Shown: positions 7,727-15,681 of the stretch, piece by piece
Position numbering within the stretch: position 1 is the first letter of the stretch
Layout of the letters: each line of letters begins with the position of its first letter
Assembly: GCA_020249505.1 (NCBI GenBank)
Contig: JADCFN010000001.1
Coordinates: 62,001 to 126,000 of the forward strand
DNA from: Roseomonas sp.
Lineage (GTDB): Bacteria; Pseudomonadota; Alphaproteobacteria; Acetobacterales; Acetobacteraceae
DNA length: 64,000 bases
Reading direction: 5' to 3'
Made by a program: the position numbers and the translations under genes
The notes under the pieces: model-generated
Database searches by the model: none
What the model was told of the DNA's origin: nothing
Seen by the model: only the letters and a program-made list of their open reading frames with translations

Positions 7727-7755
7727 TTGTCCGGACAGGTTCCGTACGCTATAGA
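7727..7755 (+). promoter_or_regulatory. Promoter of the TacA/TacT-type operon with overlapping palindrome
   Basis: TTGTCC (7727-7732) and TATAGA (7750-7755) are separated by 17 bases. A perfect 10-bp palindrome TGTCCGGACA (7728-7737) covers the -35 box and could bind the antitoxin. AAGGAG (7765-7770) precedes the ATG at 7778. Confidence 0.55.
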
Positions 7756-7777
7756 TCGCACCCGAAGGAGTAGCCTG

Positions 7778-8071
7778 ATGTCCTTGGCATTCGCCCCCGC
7801 TGTCACCGCCCCCGAAGGTGGCCGCATCGAATTCCGCCTGCCGGCTGAGGAAAAGGCCATGCTCGCCCGTGCGGCAGCGCTGATGAACATGGACCTGACC
7901 ACCTTCATCCTGCGCAAAATGCTGCCCGAAGCGCGCGCCGTGATCGAAAACGCCGAACGCTTGGCGCTTTCTGAGCGTGATAGCCTGCGCGTCCTGGCGC
8001 TTTTGGAAAACCCGCCGCCACCCACCGAAAAACTCCGCCGTGCTGCTAAGGCTGCCCGCAGAATCACGTGA
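7778..8071 (+). CDS. DUF1778 (TacA-like) antitoxin
   Basis: The ATG at 7778 is chosen because AAGGAG lies seven bases before it; a TTG further upstream (7727) falls in the likely promoter. The 97-residue product has the DUF1778 ribbon-helix-helix: RIEFRLPAEEKAMLARAAALMNMDLTTFIL. A C-terminal tail (LALSERDSLRVLALLENPPPP) matches the usual toxin-neutralising segment. It represses its operon and neutralises the GNAT toxin whose start overlaps its stop by four bases. Confidence 0.9.
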   Translation: MSLAFAPAVTAPEGGRIEFRLPAEEKAMLARAAALMNMDLTTFILRKMLPEARAVIENAERLALSERDSLRVLALLENPPPPTEKLRRAAKAARRIT

Positions 8072-8583
8072 GCAGCCCCTGGCGGGAGCAGCCGCTTTCC
8101 CGTAGCCATGACCGCAAGAGTTTTGATTGCGGCGAACCCGCGCTGAATGAATTTCTGGCGCGCTATGCACGGCAAAGCCATGAAAACGGCGGGGCCAAGA
8201 CCTTTGTGGTGGTGGACCCTGCCGCGCCACAGAAAATCCTGGGCTTTTACAGCCTCAGCTTCGGCGCGCTTGCCTATGCCCGCACACCTGCGCTGCTGAC
8301 GCGCGGCCTGGGGCGCTATGAGGTACCTGTCTTTCGGCTCGGCCGATTGGCGGTGGCGCGCGAATGGCAAGGGCAGGGCTTGGGCGGGGCGCTGCTGATT
8401 GCCGCCGGGCGGCGCTGTATCGCGGTCGCTCAGGAAGTGGGCGGCGTGGCTTTGCTCATAGACGCGAAATCGGACCGCGCGGCGCAATGGTATGCAGGGT
8501 TTGGTGCGCTTCGTCTGGAAGATGCGCCGCTGTCGCTTGTGCTGCCGCTGAGTACCATCGCACAGGCGATGACTGGGGCGTGA
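8068..8583 (+). CDS. GNAT-family toxin (TacT-like acetyltransferase)
   Basis: The 171-residue GNAT protein shows the TacT/AtaT start (HDRKSFDCGEPALNEFLARYARQ) and an acetyl-CoA binding loop (LAVAREWQGQGLGGALL, the R/Q-x-x-G-x-G/A pattern). A C-terminal WYAGFGA segment places the catalytic Tyr. Such toxins acetylate the aminoacyl group of charged tRNAs and stop translation. It starts with GTG overlapping the stop of the DUF1778 antitoxin (GTGA), the standard arrangement of this type II module. Confidence 0.9.
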   Translation: MSSPWREQPLSRSHDRKSFDCGEPALNEFLARYARQSHENGGAKTFVVVDPAAPQKILGFYSLSFGALAYARTPALLTRGLGRYEVPVFRLGRLAVAREWQGQGLGGALLIAAGRRCIAVAQEVGGVALLIDAKSDRAAQWYAGFGALRLEDAPLSLVLPLSTIAQAMTGA

Positions 8584-8649
8584 GTTTGAGCGTGAGTACC
8601 AAATTCTACCGTCAGGAATTACCTCGCCCTTGAATGGCGCATCATTTTG

Positions 8650-8958
8650 ATGCAAATAAACGGCATGCCAAATGCTTCGTCTGCCGCCCGTCCCGGCGTG
8701 ACTGTCCGCCTTGAGCCCGAGGCGCATGCGCGCCTGCAGCAAATCGCCAAGGCCGAACATCGCTCGGTCGCTGCGGTGCTGGAGCTGCTTGTGGAGCGTG
8801 AAATCCGGGCGCGCGACGAGGCTGAGCGCACGATCCGCCTGCATGTGGCGCCGGAACTCCAGGGTCAGCCTTTCGGCGAACCCGATCGCCGAGCGGGCGA
8901 GAGTGACAAGAGTTATGCTCGCCGCAAAAAGACCATCGACGCATTATTCGGCCGCTGA
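8650..8958 (+). CDS. Ribbon-helix-helix DNA-binding protein, probable antitoxin
   Basis: The 102-residue protein has a clear ribbon-helix-helix core: VTVRLEPEAHARLQQIAKAEHRSVAAVLELLVEREI (residues ~16-51). A charged tail follows (DKSYARRKKTIDALFGR). ATG 8650 is used; a TTG one codon earlier is also possible. Such proteins are often antitoxins of two-gene modules. The next gene starts six bases after its stop and could encode the cognate toxin. It belongs to no RHH antitoxin subfamily I can name. Confidence 0.65.
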   Translation: MQINGMPNASSAARPGVTVRLEPEAHARLQQIAKAEHRSVAAVLELLVEREIRARDEAERTIRLHVAPELQGQPFGEPDRRAGESDKSYARRKKTIDALFGR

Positions 8959-8964
8959 GGCGGC

Positions 8965-9402
8965 GTGGCAGATTGTCTGATCCCGTCCGGGTCCTTTGTC
9001 TGGACCATGTTCCCGTTCGGTCCGCCGGCTCCGCCTGACCGGCCAGGGCCAGTGCGGCACATCGCCTATGTGCTGGCTACTGACAGTAAGCCAAAAGTGC
9101 CAATGCTGCTGCTTGCCTACACAAGTTCTGGGCCATGGCGCGGCGCCACGGCGCGGCTGCCGCTTGGCGTGATGGAATTCGAGGACGCGGCAGCGCGCGC
9201 AGTCGGTCAAAAACCGTTCCATATTGATTTGCGTTGCCTCGCGCAGGTGCCGCTGGCGAAGCGCTGGTTCCCTGACCTCGGCCAGACAGGCTTCGGCATT
9301 ATCGGCAGAGCCGGTGCTAGGCTCCGCGAGCGGATTGATGTCATGCTGAGCGATCTTGTGACGCGCAACCGCGACCTGATTGAACTGCGCGGGCCTCGTT
9401 AG
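8965..9402 (+). CDS. Hypothetical protein, possible MazF/PemK-fold toxin
   Basis: The 145-residue protein starts at GTG six bases after the RHH gene. The order of short strands, SGSFVWTMFPFG then HIAYVLAT and MLLLAYTSS, followed by a basic linker and LRERIDVMLSDLV helix, recalls the PemK/MazF beta-barrel (G-x-V-W near the start, hydrophobic strand, T-S after the third strand). Similarity is by pattern only, and the RP-x-VI motif of typical MazF is not seen. The position after an RHH gene, size and spacing support a toxin role. An alternative is an unrelated hypothetical protein. A GNAT toxin module lies directly upstream. Confidence 0.45.
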   Translation: MADCLIPSGSFVWTMFPFGPPAPPDRPGPVRHIAYVLATDSKPKVPMLLLAYTSSGPWRGATARLPLGVMEFEDAAARAVGQKPFHIDLRCLAQVPLAKRWFPDLGQTGFGIIGRAGARLRERIDVMLSDLVTRNRDLIELRGPR

Positions 9403-9412
9403 GCGCCGCAAT

Positions 9413-9730
9413 TCACACCGAACCCTTGCGCTCCACCACCAGAATACGCGCCGCGCCAATCGGGTGGGCGACATGCTCATCACCGACATCGGCGACAAAA
9501 ACATCGGTTGGCCCCAGGCGTACCGAATGTTCCGCCCCATTTAGCCGGTACTTCATCTCCACCGCGCCATCGAGCACGACGAAAACCTCCGCACCATCAT
9601 TGACGTGCCAGATATAGGGCTGATCAGTCCAATGCAGCCGTACCGTGGCGCCTTCAATTTCCGCGAAATCGCGGGCTCCCCAGGCGCGAGAGGCCGTGAA
9701 GCTGCGGTTGTCCTGATAGATGTCGGGCAT
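9413..9730 (-). CDS. Small cupin-domain protein
   Basis: This is a single-domain cupin of 105 residues. Cupin motif 1 is seen around HVNDGAEVFVVLDGAVEMKY and motif 2 around LGPTDVFVADVGDEHVAHP. The metal-binding His/Glu positions are only partly conserved, so enzymatic activity is uncertain; such proteins often sense or isomerise small molecules. It follows gpt by 29 bases on the minus strand and may be cotranscribed with it. Confidence 0.75.
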   Translation of the reverse strand: MPDIYQDNRSFTASRAWGARDFAEIEGATVRLHWTDQPYIWHVNDGAEVFVVLDGAVEMKYRLNGAEHSVRLGPTDVFVADVGDEHVAHPIGAARILVVERKGSV

Positions 9731-9759
9731 GGGACTATCCTGTTGCTGCGTGAAAGCCG

Positions 9760-10236
9760 CTATTGCCCCGCCGATTTCGCGATCGGCGCGATGAATTGCG
9801 GCTCCGTATCCCAGGGGAACAGGATCCAGGTATCCTGGCTTACTTCCGTGATGAAGGTATCCACCATCGGCTTGCCGGCGGGCTTGGCATAGACGGTGGC
9901 GAAATGCGCCTTGGGCAGCAGGGCGCGCACGACCCGTGCTGTGGTGCCGGTATCCACCAGATCATCCAACAGCAGCCAGCCTTCCCCATCGCCCGCCGCC
10001 TGGGGCAGCTTCACGACCTTGGGCTCGCCCTTGGTTTCCTCATCGTATGTCAGGACCGATACGGTTTCGATCAGCCGGCAGTCCAATTCCCGCGCCACCA
10101 CGGCAGCCGGGATCAAGCCACCGCGGGTGATGGCGACCACGCCGCGCCAGGGGCCGCGTTCCAAAAGCCGCCAGGCCAGCGCCTTGGCATCGCGGTGCAA
10201 TTGGTCCCAGGAAACCGTGTAGTATTTCTGCGCCAT
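9760..10236 (-). CDS. gpt: Xanthine-guanine phosphoribosyltransferase
   Basis: The 158-residue protein contains the PRPP-binding loop [13 protein letters not shown] and the type I PRTase features ITRGGLIPA and FPWDTEP near the C-terminus, as in Escherichia coli Gpt. It salvages xanthine and guanine (and hypoxanthine) with PRPP to nucleotides. GGAAGGA precedes ATG 10236, and the stop of csaA overlaps this ATG by one base (TGATG), showing translational coupling. Confidence 0.93.
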   Translation of the reverse strand: MAQKYYTVSWDQLHRDAKALAWRLLERGPWRGVVAITRGGLIPAAVVARELDCRLIETVSVLTYDEETKGEPKVVKLPQAAGDGEGWLLLDDLVDTGTTARVVRALLPKAHFATVYAKPAGKPMVDTFITEVSQDTWILFPWDTEPQFIAPIAKSAGQ

Positions 10237-10577
10237 CAAAACATCCTTCCGCCATTCGGCACGCGTTGATCCGGCCCCAGCAGCACAACGGCCCCCGCTT
10301 CATCGGGCATACCCAGCACCAGAACCTCACTCATGAAGCCCGCAATGCGGCGCGGGGCGAAATTCACCACCGCCGCCACCTGCCGCCCAACCAGGGCCTC
10401 GGGCGTGTAATGCACGGTCAATTGCGCTGAAGATCGCTTCACGCCGATTTCCGGCCCGAAATCAATGCTCAGCTTGATGGCGGGCTTGCGCGCCTCCGGA
10501 AAGGGTTCGGCGGTCAGGATGGTGCCGACCCGGATATCAATCCGGTGAAATTCATCAAGGCTGGCTGTTGGTTCCAT
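10236..10577 (-). CDS. csaA: CsaA-type tRNA-binding/chaperone protein
   Basis: The 113-residue protein is a stand-alone EMAP-II/tRNA-binding domain: [45 protein letters not shown] and FMSEVLVLG are characteristic. In Bacillus CsaA has export-related chaperone activity and binds tRNA-like ligands. Here it is the first gene of a probable csaA-gpt-cupin operon on the minus strand. Confidence 0.88.
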   Translation of the reverse strand: MEPTASLDEFHRIDIRVGTILTAEPFPEARKPAIKLSIDFGPEIGVKRSSAQLTVHYTPEALVGRQVAAVVNFAPRRIAGFMSEVLVLGMPDEAGAVVLLGPDQRVPNGGRMF

Positions 10578-10688
10578 GACGGGGCTTTAATCCAGATTCG
10601 CGGGGGGTGAAACTGCCCGGGGCTTTTCCCCGCGCGCCAGAGGGGGCATGAGGGGGTCTGTAACTCTACCTGATGGAAGCCTGACCCG

Positions 10689-12293
10689 ATGCGTGATCTT
10701 CACCTTGCCGGCCGCAGCCCCGCCTATGGCACCCATGGCATGGCAGCAACCTCTATGCCGCAAGCCACTTTCGCCGCGCTTGAAATCCTCCGCGCCGGCG
10801 GCAATGCCATGGATGCCGCGATTGCGGCTTGCGCCGTGCAATGCGTGATTGAACCGGAATCAACCGGCATTGGCGGCGATTGCTTCTGCCTTTACGTGCC
10901 CGCCGGCAGCAGCACGGTGATTGCGCTGAATGGTTCTGGCCGCGCGCCGACGGCGGCGACGCCCGAGGCGCTGCGTGCCACCGGGGCGACCAAGATGGAA
11001 AATACCTCGGCCCATTCGGTCACGGTGCCGGGCGCGATTTCCGCTTGGGAATTGCTCAATCGCAGCCATGGCAAGCTTGGGCTTGATCGTATCCTGCAAG
11101 CGGCGATCCATTATGCTGAAGAAGGCTTCCCGATCACCCCGCGCGTGGCGGCGGATTGGGAAGGTTCGGTCGGGAAATTGCTGAAAAATCCTGCATCGAC
11201 GCGGCGCTTCTTGAACAATGGCGCGGCCTTCAAGCTCGGCACGCGCTTCCGTCAGCCAGAATTGGCCAAGACCTTGCGCGCAATTGCGGCGCGTGGCGCG
11301 GCAGCTTTCTATCAGGGCGAAGTGGCCGCCGATATTGTGGCCACTCTGCGCGAAGCGGGCGGTCTGCACACCGAAGAAGATTTCGCGAATGGCCAAAGCG
11401 CGGCGGAATTCGTCACACCCATTTCCATCCCCTGGCGCGGGATGGAGGTCTATCAATGCCCGCCCAATGGGTCCGGCCTGCACGCACTGCAAATCCTGGG
11501 CACGCTCGCCAATCTTCCCACGCCGGAAGGCGGGCCGCTTTCAGCGACGCGCTTGCATCGGCATATCGAAGCCGCGCGCATGGCCTATCGGGACCGCGAT
11601 GCCTTCCTCGCTGATCCCGCGCAAGTGAATGTGCCGGTCGAACAACTGCTGAATGCCGATTACCTGAAGCGCCTTGCGGCCCTTATCCGCGATGATGCGG
11701 CGCTGCCGGAATTGCCCGCGCCGGGTGAGAGCGATCTGAACAAGCACAAGGACACGATCTATCTTTGTGTGGTGGATAAGGATGGCAATGCGTGTTCCTT
11801 CATCAATTCGCTGTTTGAAGGTTTCGGCTCCGGCATCCTCGCGGAAAAATCCGGTGTCATGCTGCAAAATCGCGGTTTTGGCTTCCGCTTGCAGGAAGGC
11901 CATCCGAATTGCATCGCGCCCAATAAGCGCCCACTGCATACCATCATCCCCGGCATGGTAATGAAGAATGGCCGCGCCATCATGCCCTATGGCGTGATGG
12001 GTGGGCGTTATCAGCCGACGGGGCATAGCTACTTCCTGACCAATCACTTCGAATTCGGCCTGGATGTGCAGGAAGCGATCGATTTGCCGCGCCTGATGCC
12101 GCAGGATGGCAAGGTGCAGGTGGAACGCGGCTTCAGCGGTGCGGTGATTGATCAGTTGAATCGCCTTGGTCATGTCTGCGAAGGCATCGACAAGCCCCAT
12201 GGCGGTGGTCAGGCGATTTTCATTGACCATGAAAAGGGTTGCCTGGTGGGTGGGTCTGACCCGCGCAAGGATGGCTGCGCGATGGGTTACTGA
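10689..12293 (+). CDS. Gamma-glutamyltransferase family protein, no signal peptide
   Basis: The protein has 534 residues. The Ntn-hydrolase precursor is recognisable: GGNAMDAAIAACAVQCVIEPESTGIGGD near the N-terminus, then the autoprocessing/catalytic Thr in KDTIYLCVVD followed by GNACSFINSLFEGFGSG. The C-terminal part has the LHTIIPGMV and GGSDPRKDG motifs. It should cleave or transfer gamma-glutamyl (or related) groups. Unlike the paralogue at 51103 it has no evident signal sequence, and the residue after the Thr differs from glutathione-specific enzymes, so it may be a cytoplasmic member with another amide substrate. An amidase gene follows after 38 bases. Confidence 0.85.
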   Translation: MRDLHLAGRSPAYGTHGMAATSMPQATFAALEILRAGGNAMDAAIAACAVQCVIEPESTGIGGDCFCLYVPAGSSTVIALNGSGRAPTAATPEALRATGATKMENTSAHSVTVPGAISAWELLNRSHGKLGLDRILQAAIHYAEEGFPITPRVAADWEGSVGKLLKNPASTRRFLNNGAAFKLGTRFRQPELAKTLRAIAARGAAAFYQGEVAADIVATLREAGGLHTEEDFANGQSAAEFVTPISIPWRGMEVYQCPPNGSGLHALQILGTLANLPTPEGGPLSATRLHRHIEAARMAYRDRDAFLADPAQVNVPVEQLLNADYLKRLAALIRDDAALPELPAPGESDLNKHKDTIYLCVVDKDGNACSFINSLFEGFGSGILAEKSGVMLQNRGFGFRLQEGHPNCIAPNKRPLHTIIPGMVMKNGRAIMPYGVMGGRYQPTGHSYFLTNHFEFGLDVQEAIDLPRLMPQDGKVQVERGFSGAVIDQLNRLGHVCEGIDKPHGGGQAIFIDHEKGCLVGGSDPRKDGCAMGY

Positions 12294-12331
12294 TTAGCCG
12301 CGCAATTTCAAGAAAAACCAAGGAAACGCCG

Positions 12332-13828
12332 ATGACCGAACCCTGTGACCTGACCGCACTTGAAGCGCGCCGCCTGATCGGGCGGCGCAAGCTTTCCCCG
12401 GTGGAATTGCTGGAAAGCTGCCTGAAGCGCATCGGTGAGGTGAACCACGCGGTGAATGCCGTGGTGGCCTTGGATGAAACGCGCGCCCGCGCTGCCGCGA
12501 AGGAAGCGGAAGCCGCCGTGATGCGCGGTGATGAACTCGGCCCGCTGCATGGCCTGCCGATTGGCATCAAGGATCTTGAGGAAACCGAGGGGCTGCGCAC
12601 CACCTATGGCAGCCCGATCTTTCGCGATTTCATCCCCGATGCGGATTGCGGCATGGTCGCCAATCTGCGCGCCAATGGCGCCATCATTACCGGCAAGACG
12701 AACACACCAGAATTCGGTGCGGGGGCGAATACGCGGAACGCCATCTATGGCGTGACCGGCAATCCCTTTGATCCGACGAAATCCGCGGCCGGGTCTTCGG
12801 GTGGTTCGGGCGTTGCCTTGGCGACTAATATGTTCCCGATCTGCTCGGGCTCCGACACCGGCGGTTCTTTGCGCAACCCAGCCGCCTTCAATGGCATTGT
12901 GGGCTATCGGCCATCTCCCGGACTGGTGCCCTCCGAAAAGCGCGCCCATGGCTGGTCCGGCCTGCCGGTGCTGGGACCCATGGCACGCAATGTGCCGGAT
13001 GTGTGCCTGTTGCTTTCCGCCATGGCATCCGATGATGGGCGCGATCCGTTGGCCTATACGCTCCATGATGGCTATGTGCGGGAAGAACCAAGCCTTTACT
13101 TCCCTGTGCCGCGCTATGATTTGGCGAGCCTGCGCTTGGCCTTCAGCCCGGATTTCGGCATGGCGCCCACCGAGAACCATATCCGCGAGATTTTCGCCGA
13201 CCGTGCTGGCGCCATAGCGCCTATGTTTGGTGCGGCGGAAGCCGCACATCCGGATTGCGCTGGCGGGGATGAAGCGTTTGAGGTGCTGCGCGCGGCGGGC
13301 TTCCTGACCTCCCACCTTGAGAAGTGTCGCACGCGCCCGCAGGATGTCGGGCCCAATGTGCGCGCCAATGTGGAAGAAGGGCTGCGCTATAGCCTGGATG
13401 ACTATGCCCGCGCGGCGGCGGCGCAGACCAAGATGTACCGCGCCTGGCAGGGTTTTTTCGCGGCGCATGATGTGCTGATCACGCCGGCCATCACCATTTC
13501 GCCCCGGCCTTGGAAGGAACTGTTTCCGGCGGAAATTGATGGTCAGCCGACGCGGACCTACTTCCATTGGCTCGCCTTGGCCTATTACCCGACGCTGTGC
13601 GGCCACCCGGCGATTTCCATACCCATGGGGCTGGACCGCAACGGCATGCCCTTTGGTTTGCAGGTGGTGGGCCCGCGCGGGGGGGATAGGCTGGTGCTAG
13701 GTGTTGCCGCAGCGATTGAGGAAGCCTTTGCGGGTGATGCGGCCCGCTGCCGCCCGGTGCCGGATTTGGCGAAGTTGAAGGCGGCGAAGCCGGTGAAGGA
13801 AATGCCGGGTGCTGTTGGCTGGGATTGA
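12332..13828 (+). CDS. Amidase
   Basis: This is a full-length, 498-residue amidase-signature enzyme. The triad is Lys80 in GIKDL, cis-Ser155 in the AAGSSGGSG loop and nucleophile Ser179 in SDTGGSLRNP. The enzyme is cytoplasmic and hydrolyses a carboxamide or peptide-like amide; the substrate cannot be read from sequence. ATG 12332 follows AAGGAAACG. It probably forms an operon with the gamma-glutamyltransferase gene before it. Confidence 0.93.
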   Translation: MTEPCDLTALEARRLIGRRKLSPVELLESCLKRIGEVNHAVNAVVALDETRARAAAKEAEAAVMRGDELGPLHGLPIGIKDLEETEGLRTTYGSPIFRDFIPDADCGMVANLRANGAIITGKTNTPEFGAGANTRNAIYGVTGNPFDPTKSAAGSSGGSGVALATNMFPICSGSDTGGSLRNPAAFNGIVGYRPSPGLVPSEKRAHGWSGLPVLGPMARNVPDVCLLLSAMASDDGRDPLAYTLHDGYVREEPSLYFPVPRYDLASLRLAFSPDFGMAPTENHIREIFADRAGAIAPMFGAAEAAHPDCAGGDEAFEVLRAAGFLTSHLEKCRTRPQDVGPNVRANVEEGLRYSLDDYARAAAAQTKMYRAWQGFFAAHDVLITPAITISPRPWKELFPAEIDGQPTRTYFHWLALAYYPTLCGHPAISIPMGLDRNGMPFGLQVVGPRGGDRLVLGVAAAIEEAFAGDAARCRPVPDLAKLKAAKPVKEMPGAVGWD

Positions 13829-13891
13829 GCCAGGGGCCTCGCGCCCCGGCGCCTTGCCTTATCCCCTGCCCCGCGCCATTTCCGCCCCGCC

Positions 13892-15010
13892 ATGCGGCCC
13901 TTGCTGATCGGATCGGAAATCTATCGCGGTTCCACCTATGGGCCGAAGCATCCGCTCGCCATTCCGCGGGTTTCCACCACGCTTGACCTGATCCGCGCGC
14001 TTAATTGGGTTGCGCCCGATCACTACATCGAAAGCCCACGCGCTTCGCCCGAAGAACTGCAACGCTTCCACAGCGCCGATTATATCGCGGCCTTGATGCG
14101 TGCCGAGGAAACCCAAAGCGTGAGCGCCGAAGATCGGGCGCGGTTTCGTATCGGCGCTGATGGCAATCCGGTTTATCGCGAGGTGTTCCGCCGCCCCGCC
14201 ACCAGCGCGGGGGGAGTCTTGGCGGCGGCGAGGCTCACTGCCTCGGGCGGCGTTGTGCATGTGCCAGGGGGTGGCACGCATCATGGCCGGGCGGATCGTG
14301 CTTCCGGCTTTTGTTATGTGAATGATGCGGTGCTGGGGTTGCTCGCCTGGCGTGATCAGGGGCTTTCGCCTCTGCTTTATGTGGATATTGACGCGCATCA
14401 CGGCGATGGCGTGCAGGATGCCTTCCATGACGACCCGCATGTCTTTACGCTTTCAGTGCATGAAGATGGGCGCTGGCCCTTTACCGGCGCGCTAGGTGAT
14501 AGGGCGGGCGGCCATGCGGCGAATATCCCGGTGCCCGCCGGCTTCAATGACGGTGAAATGGCCTGGGTGCTGCACGAAGCCATCCTGCCCATCGCACGGC
14601 GCCTAAAGCCTGCCGCTATCATGTTGCAATGCGGCGCCGATGCGCTGGAAGAAGACCCGCTATCGCGCCTTGCGCTTTCCAATAATGCGCATCGCGCCGT
14701 GGTGGCCGCGCTGATGGGCCTCGCGCCCCGGCTGATCGTATTGGGCGGCGGCGGCTATAATCCCTGGAGCGTGGCGCGCTGCTGGGCCGGGGTTTGGGGC
14801 GCGCTTAATGGCCATGCCCTGCCCGAACGCCTGCCCGAAGCGGCTGAGGCCGTGCTGCGGCGCCTAAGCTACCATCGCGCTGCCGGGCGCAACCCGCCCG
14901 AGCATTGGTTCACCACCCTTGCGGATGCGCCCCGCCCCGGTGTGGTGCGCGCCGTGGTGCGCCGGGCGGCGGCAGCAGCGCTTGAGGCGCTTCCCGATCC
15001 CATGCCATGA
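13892..15010 (+). CDS. Histone deacetylase family protein (AcuC/acetylpolyamine deacetylase type)
   Basis: The 372-residue protein covers the whole HDAC fold. His130-His131 (GGGTHHGRAD) and the FCYVNDAVLG loop form the active site. Zinc ligands would be Asp167 and His169 in YVDIDAHHGDG and Asp250 in CGADALEEDPLS; GGGGYNPWS provides the Tyr. Bacterial members deacetylate acetylated proteins or small amides such as acetylpolyamines. It starts 63 bases after the amidase. Its stop overlaps the start of the next gene (ATGA), so they are probably cotranscribed. Confidence 0.92.
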   Translation: MRPLLIGSEIYRGSTYGPKHPLAIPRVSTTLDLIRALNWVAPDHYIESPRASPEELQRFHSADYIAALMRAEETQSVSAEDRARFRIGADGNPVYREVFRRPATSAGGVLAAARLTASGGVVHVPGGGTHHGRADRASGFCYVNDAVLGLLAWRDQGLSPLLYVDIDAHHGDGVQDAFHDDPHVFTLSVHEDGRWPFTGALGDRAGGHAANIPVPAGFNDGEMAWVLHEAILPIARRLKPAAIMLQCGADALEEDPLSRLALSNNAHRAVVAALMGLAPRLIVLGGGGYNPWSVARCWAGVWGALNGHALPERLPEAAEAVLRRLSYHRAAGRNPPEHWFTTLADAPRPGVVRAVVRRAAAAALEALPDPMP

Positions 15011-15495
15011 AGGCTTTCATGCAAAGACGTTCCCTGCTGGCGCTTGGCGCCCTGCTGCCCCTGTCTGCCCTGGCGCAACCGGGGGTGGATCGCCCCCAGC
15101 CGCGCCTGCCGACCGAGCCCCTGGTATTTGAAACCCGCGATGGCCGCCGCTTGGCCTTCACCGTGGAAATGGCGGTGCAGCCGGAACAGCAGATGATCGG
15201 CCTCATGTTCCGCCCGGAAGTGAAGCCCGACGAGGGGATGCTGTTCGATTGGGGCGCGCCGCGCGAGAGTTCCATGTGGATGCGCAATACCATCGCATCG
15301 CTGGATATGGTGTTCATCGCCGCTGATGGGCGGGTGCATCGGATTGCGGAGCGCACCGTGCCCCATTCACTGGCGACTGTTTCCAGCAATGGTCCGGTGC
15401 GAGCGACGCTGGAATTGGCCGCCGGCACGGCGGAACGGCTAAATATCCGTGTCGGTGATCGCGTATTGCACCGGATTTTCGGCACCTCCCCGTAA
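15007..15495 (+). CDS. DUF192 family exported protein
   Basis: The 162-residue protein has a signal peptide (positive start, RRSLLALGALLPLSALAQ). The DUF192 core follows: TVEMAVQPEQQMIGLMFRPE, GMLFDW, SMWMRNT, LDMVFIAADGRVHRI and AGTAERLNIRVGDRV. The family is widespread and of unknown function in the periplasm. Its start overlaps the deacetylase stop by four bases. Confidence 0.9.
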   Translation: MKAFMQRRSLLALGALLPLSALAQPGVDRPQPRLPTEPLVFETRDGRRLAFTVEMAVQPEQQMIGLMFRPEVKPDEGMLFDWGAPRESSMWMRNTIASLDMVFIAADGRVHRIAERTVPHSLATVSSNGPVRATLELAAGTAERLNIRVGDRVLHRIFGTSP

Positions 15496-15542
15496 TACAA
15501 GGCTTGCCCCGCGCCGCCTCTGCCCATAGGGTGCGCCGCAAT

Positions 15543-15620
<78 letters not shown>

Positions 15621-15681
15621 AGCTTTGAGTGACATGACCCGGTGTTCTGGATCACGTCAGCAAATAGCCAAGCCTTTCGGA

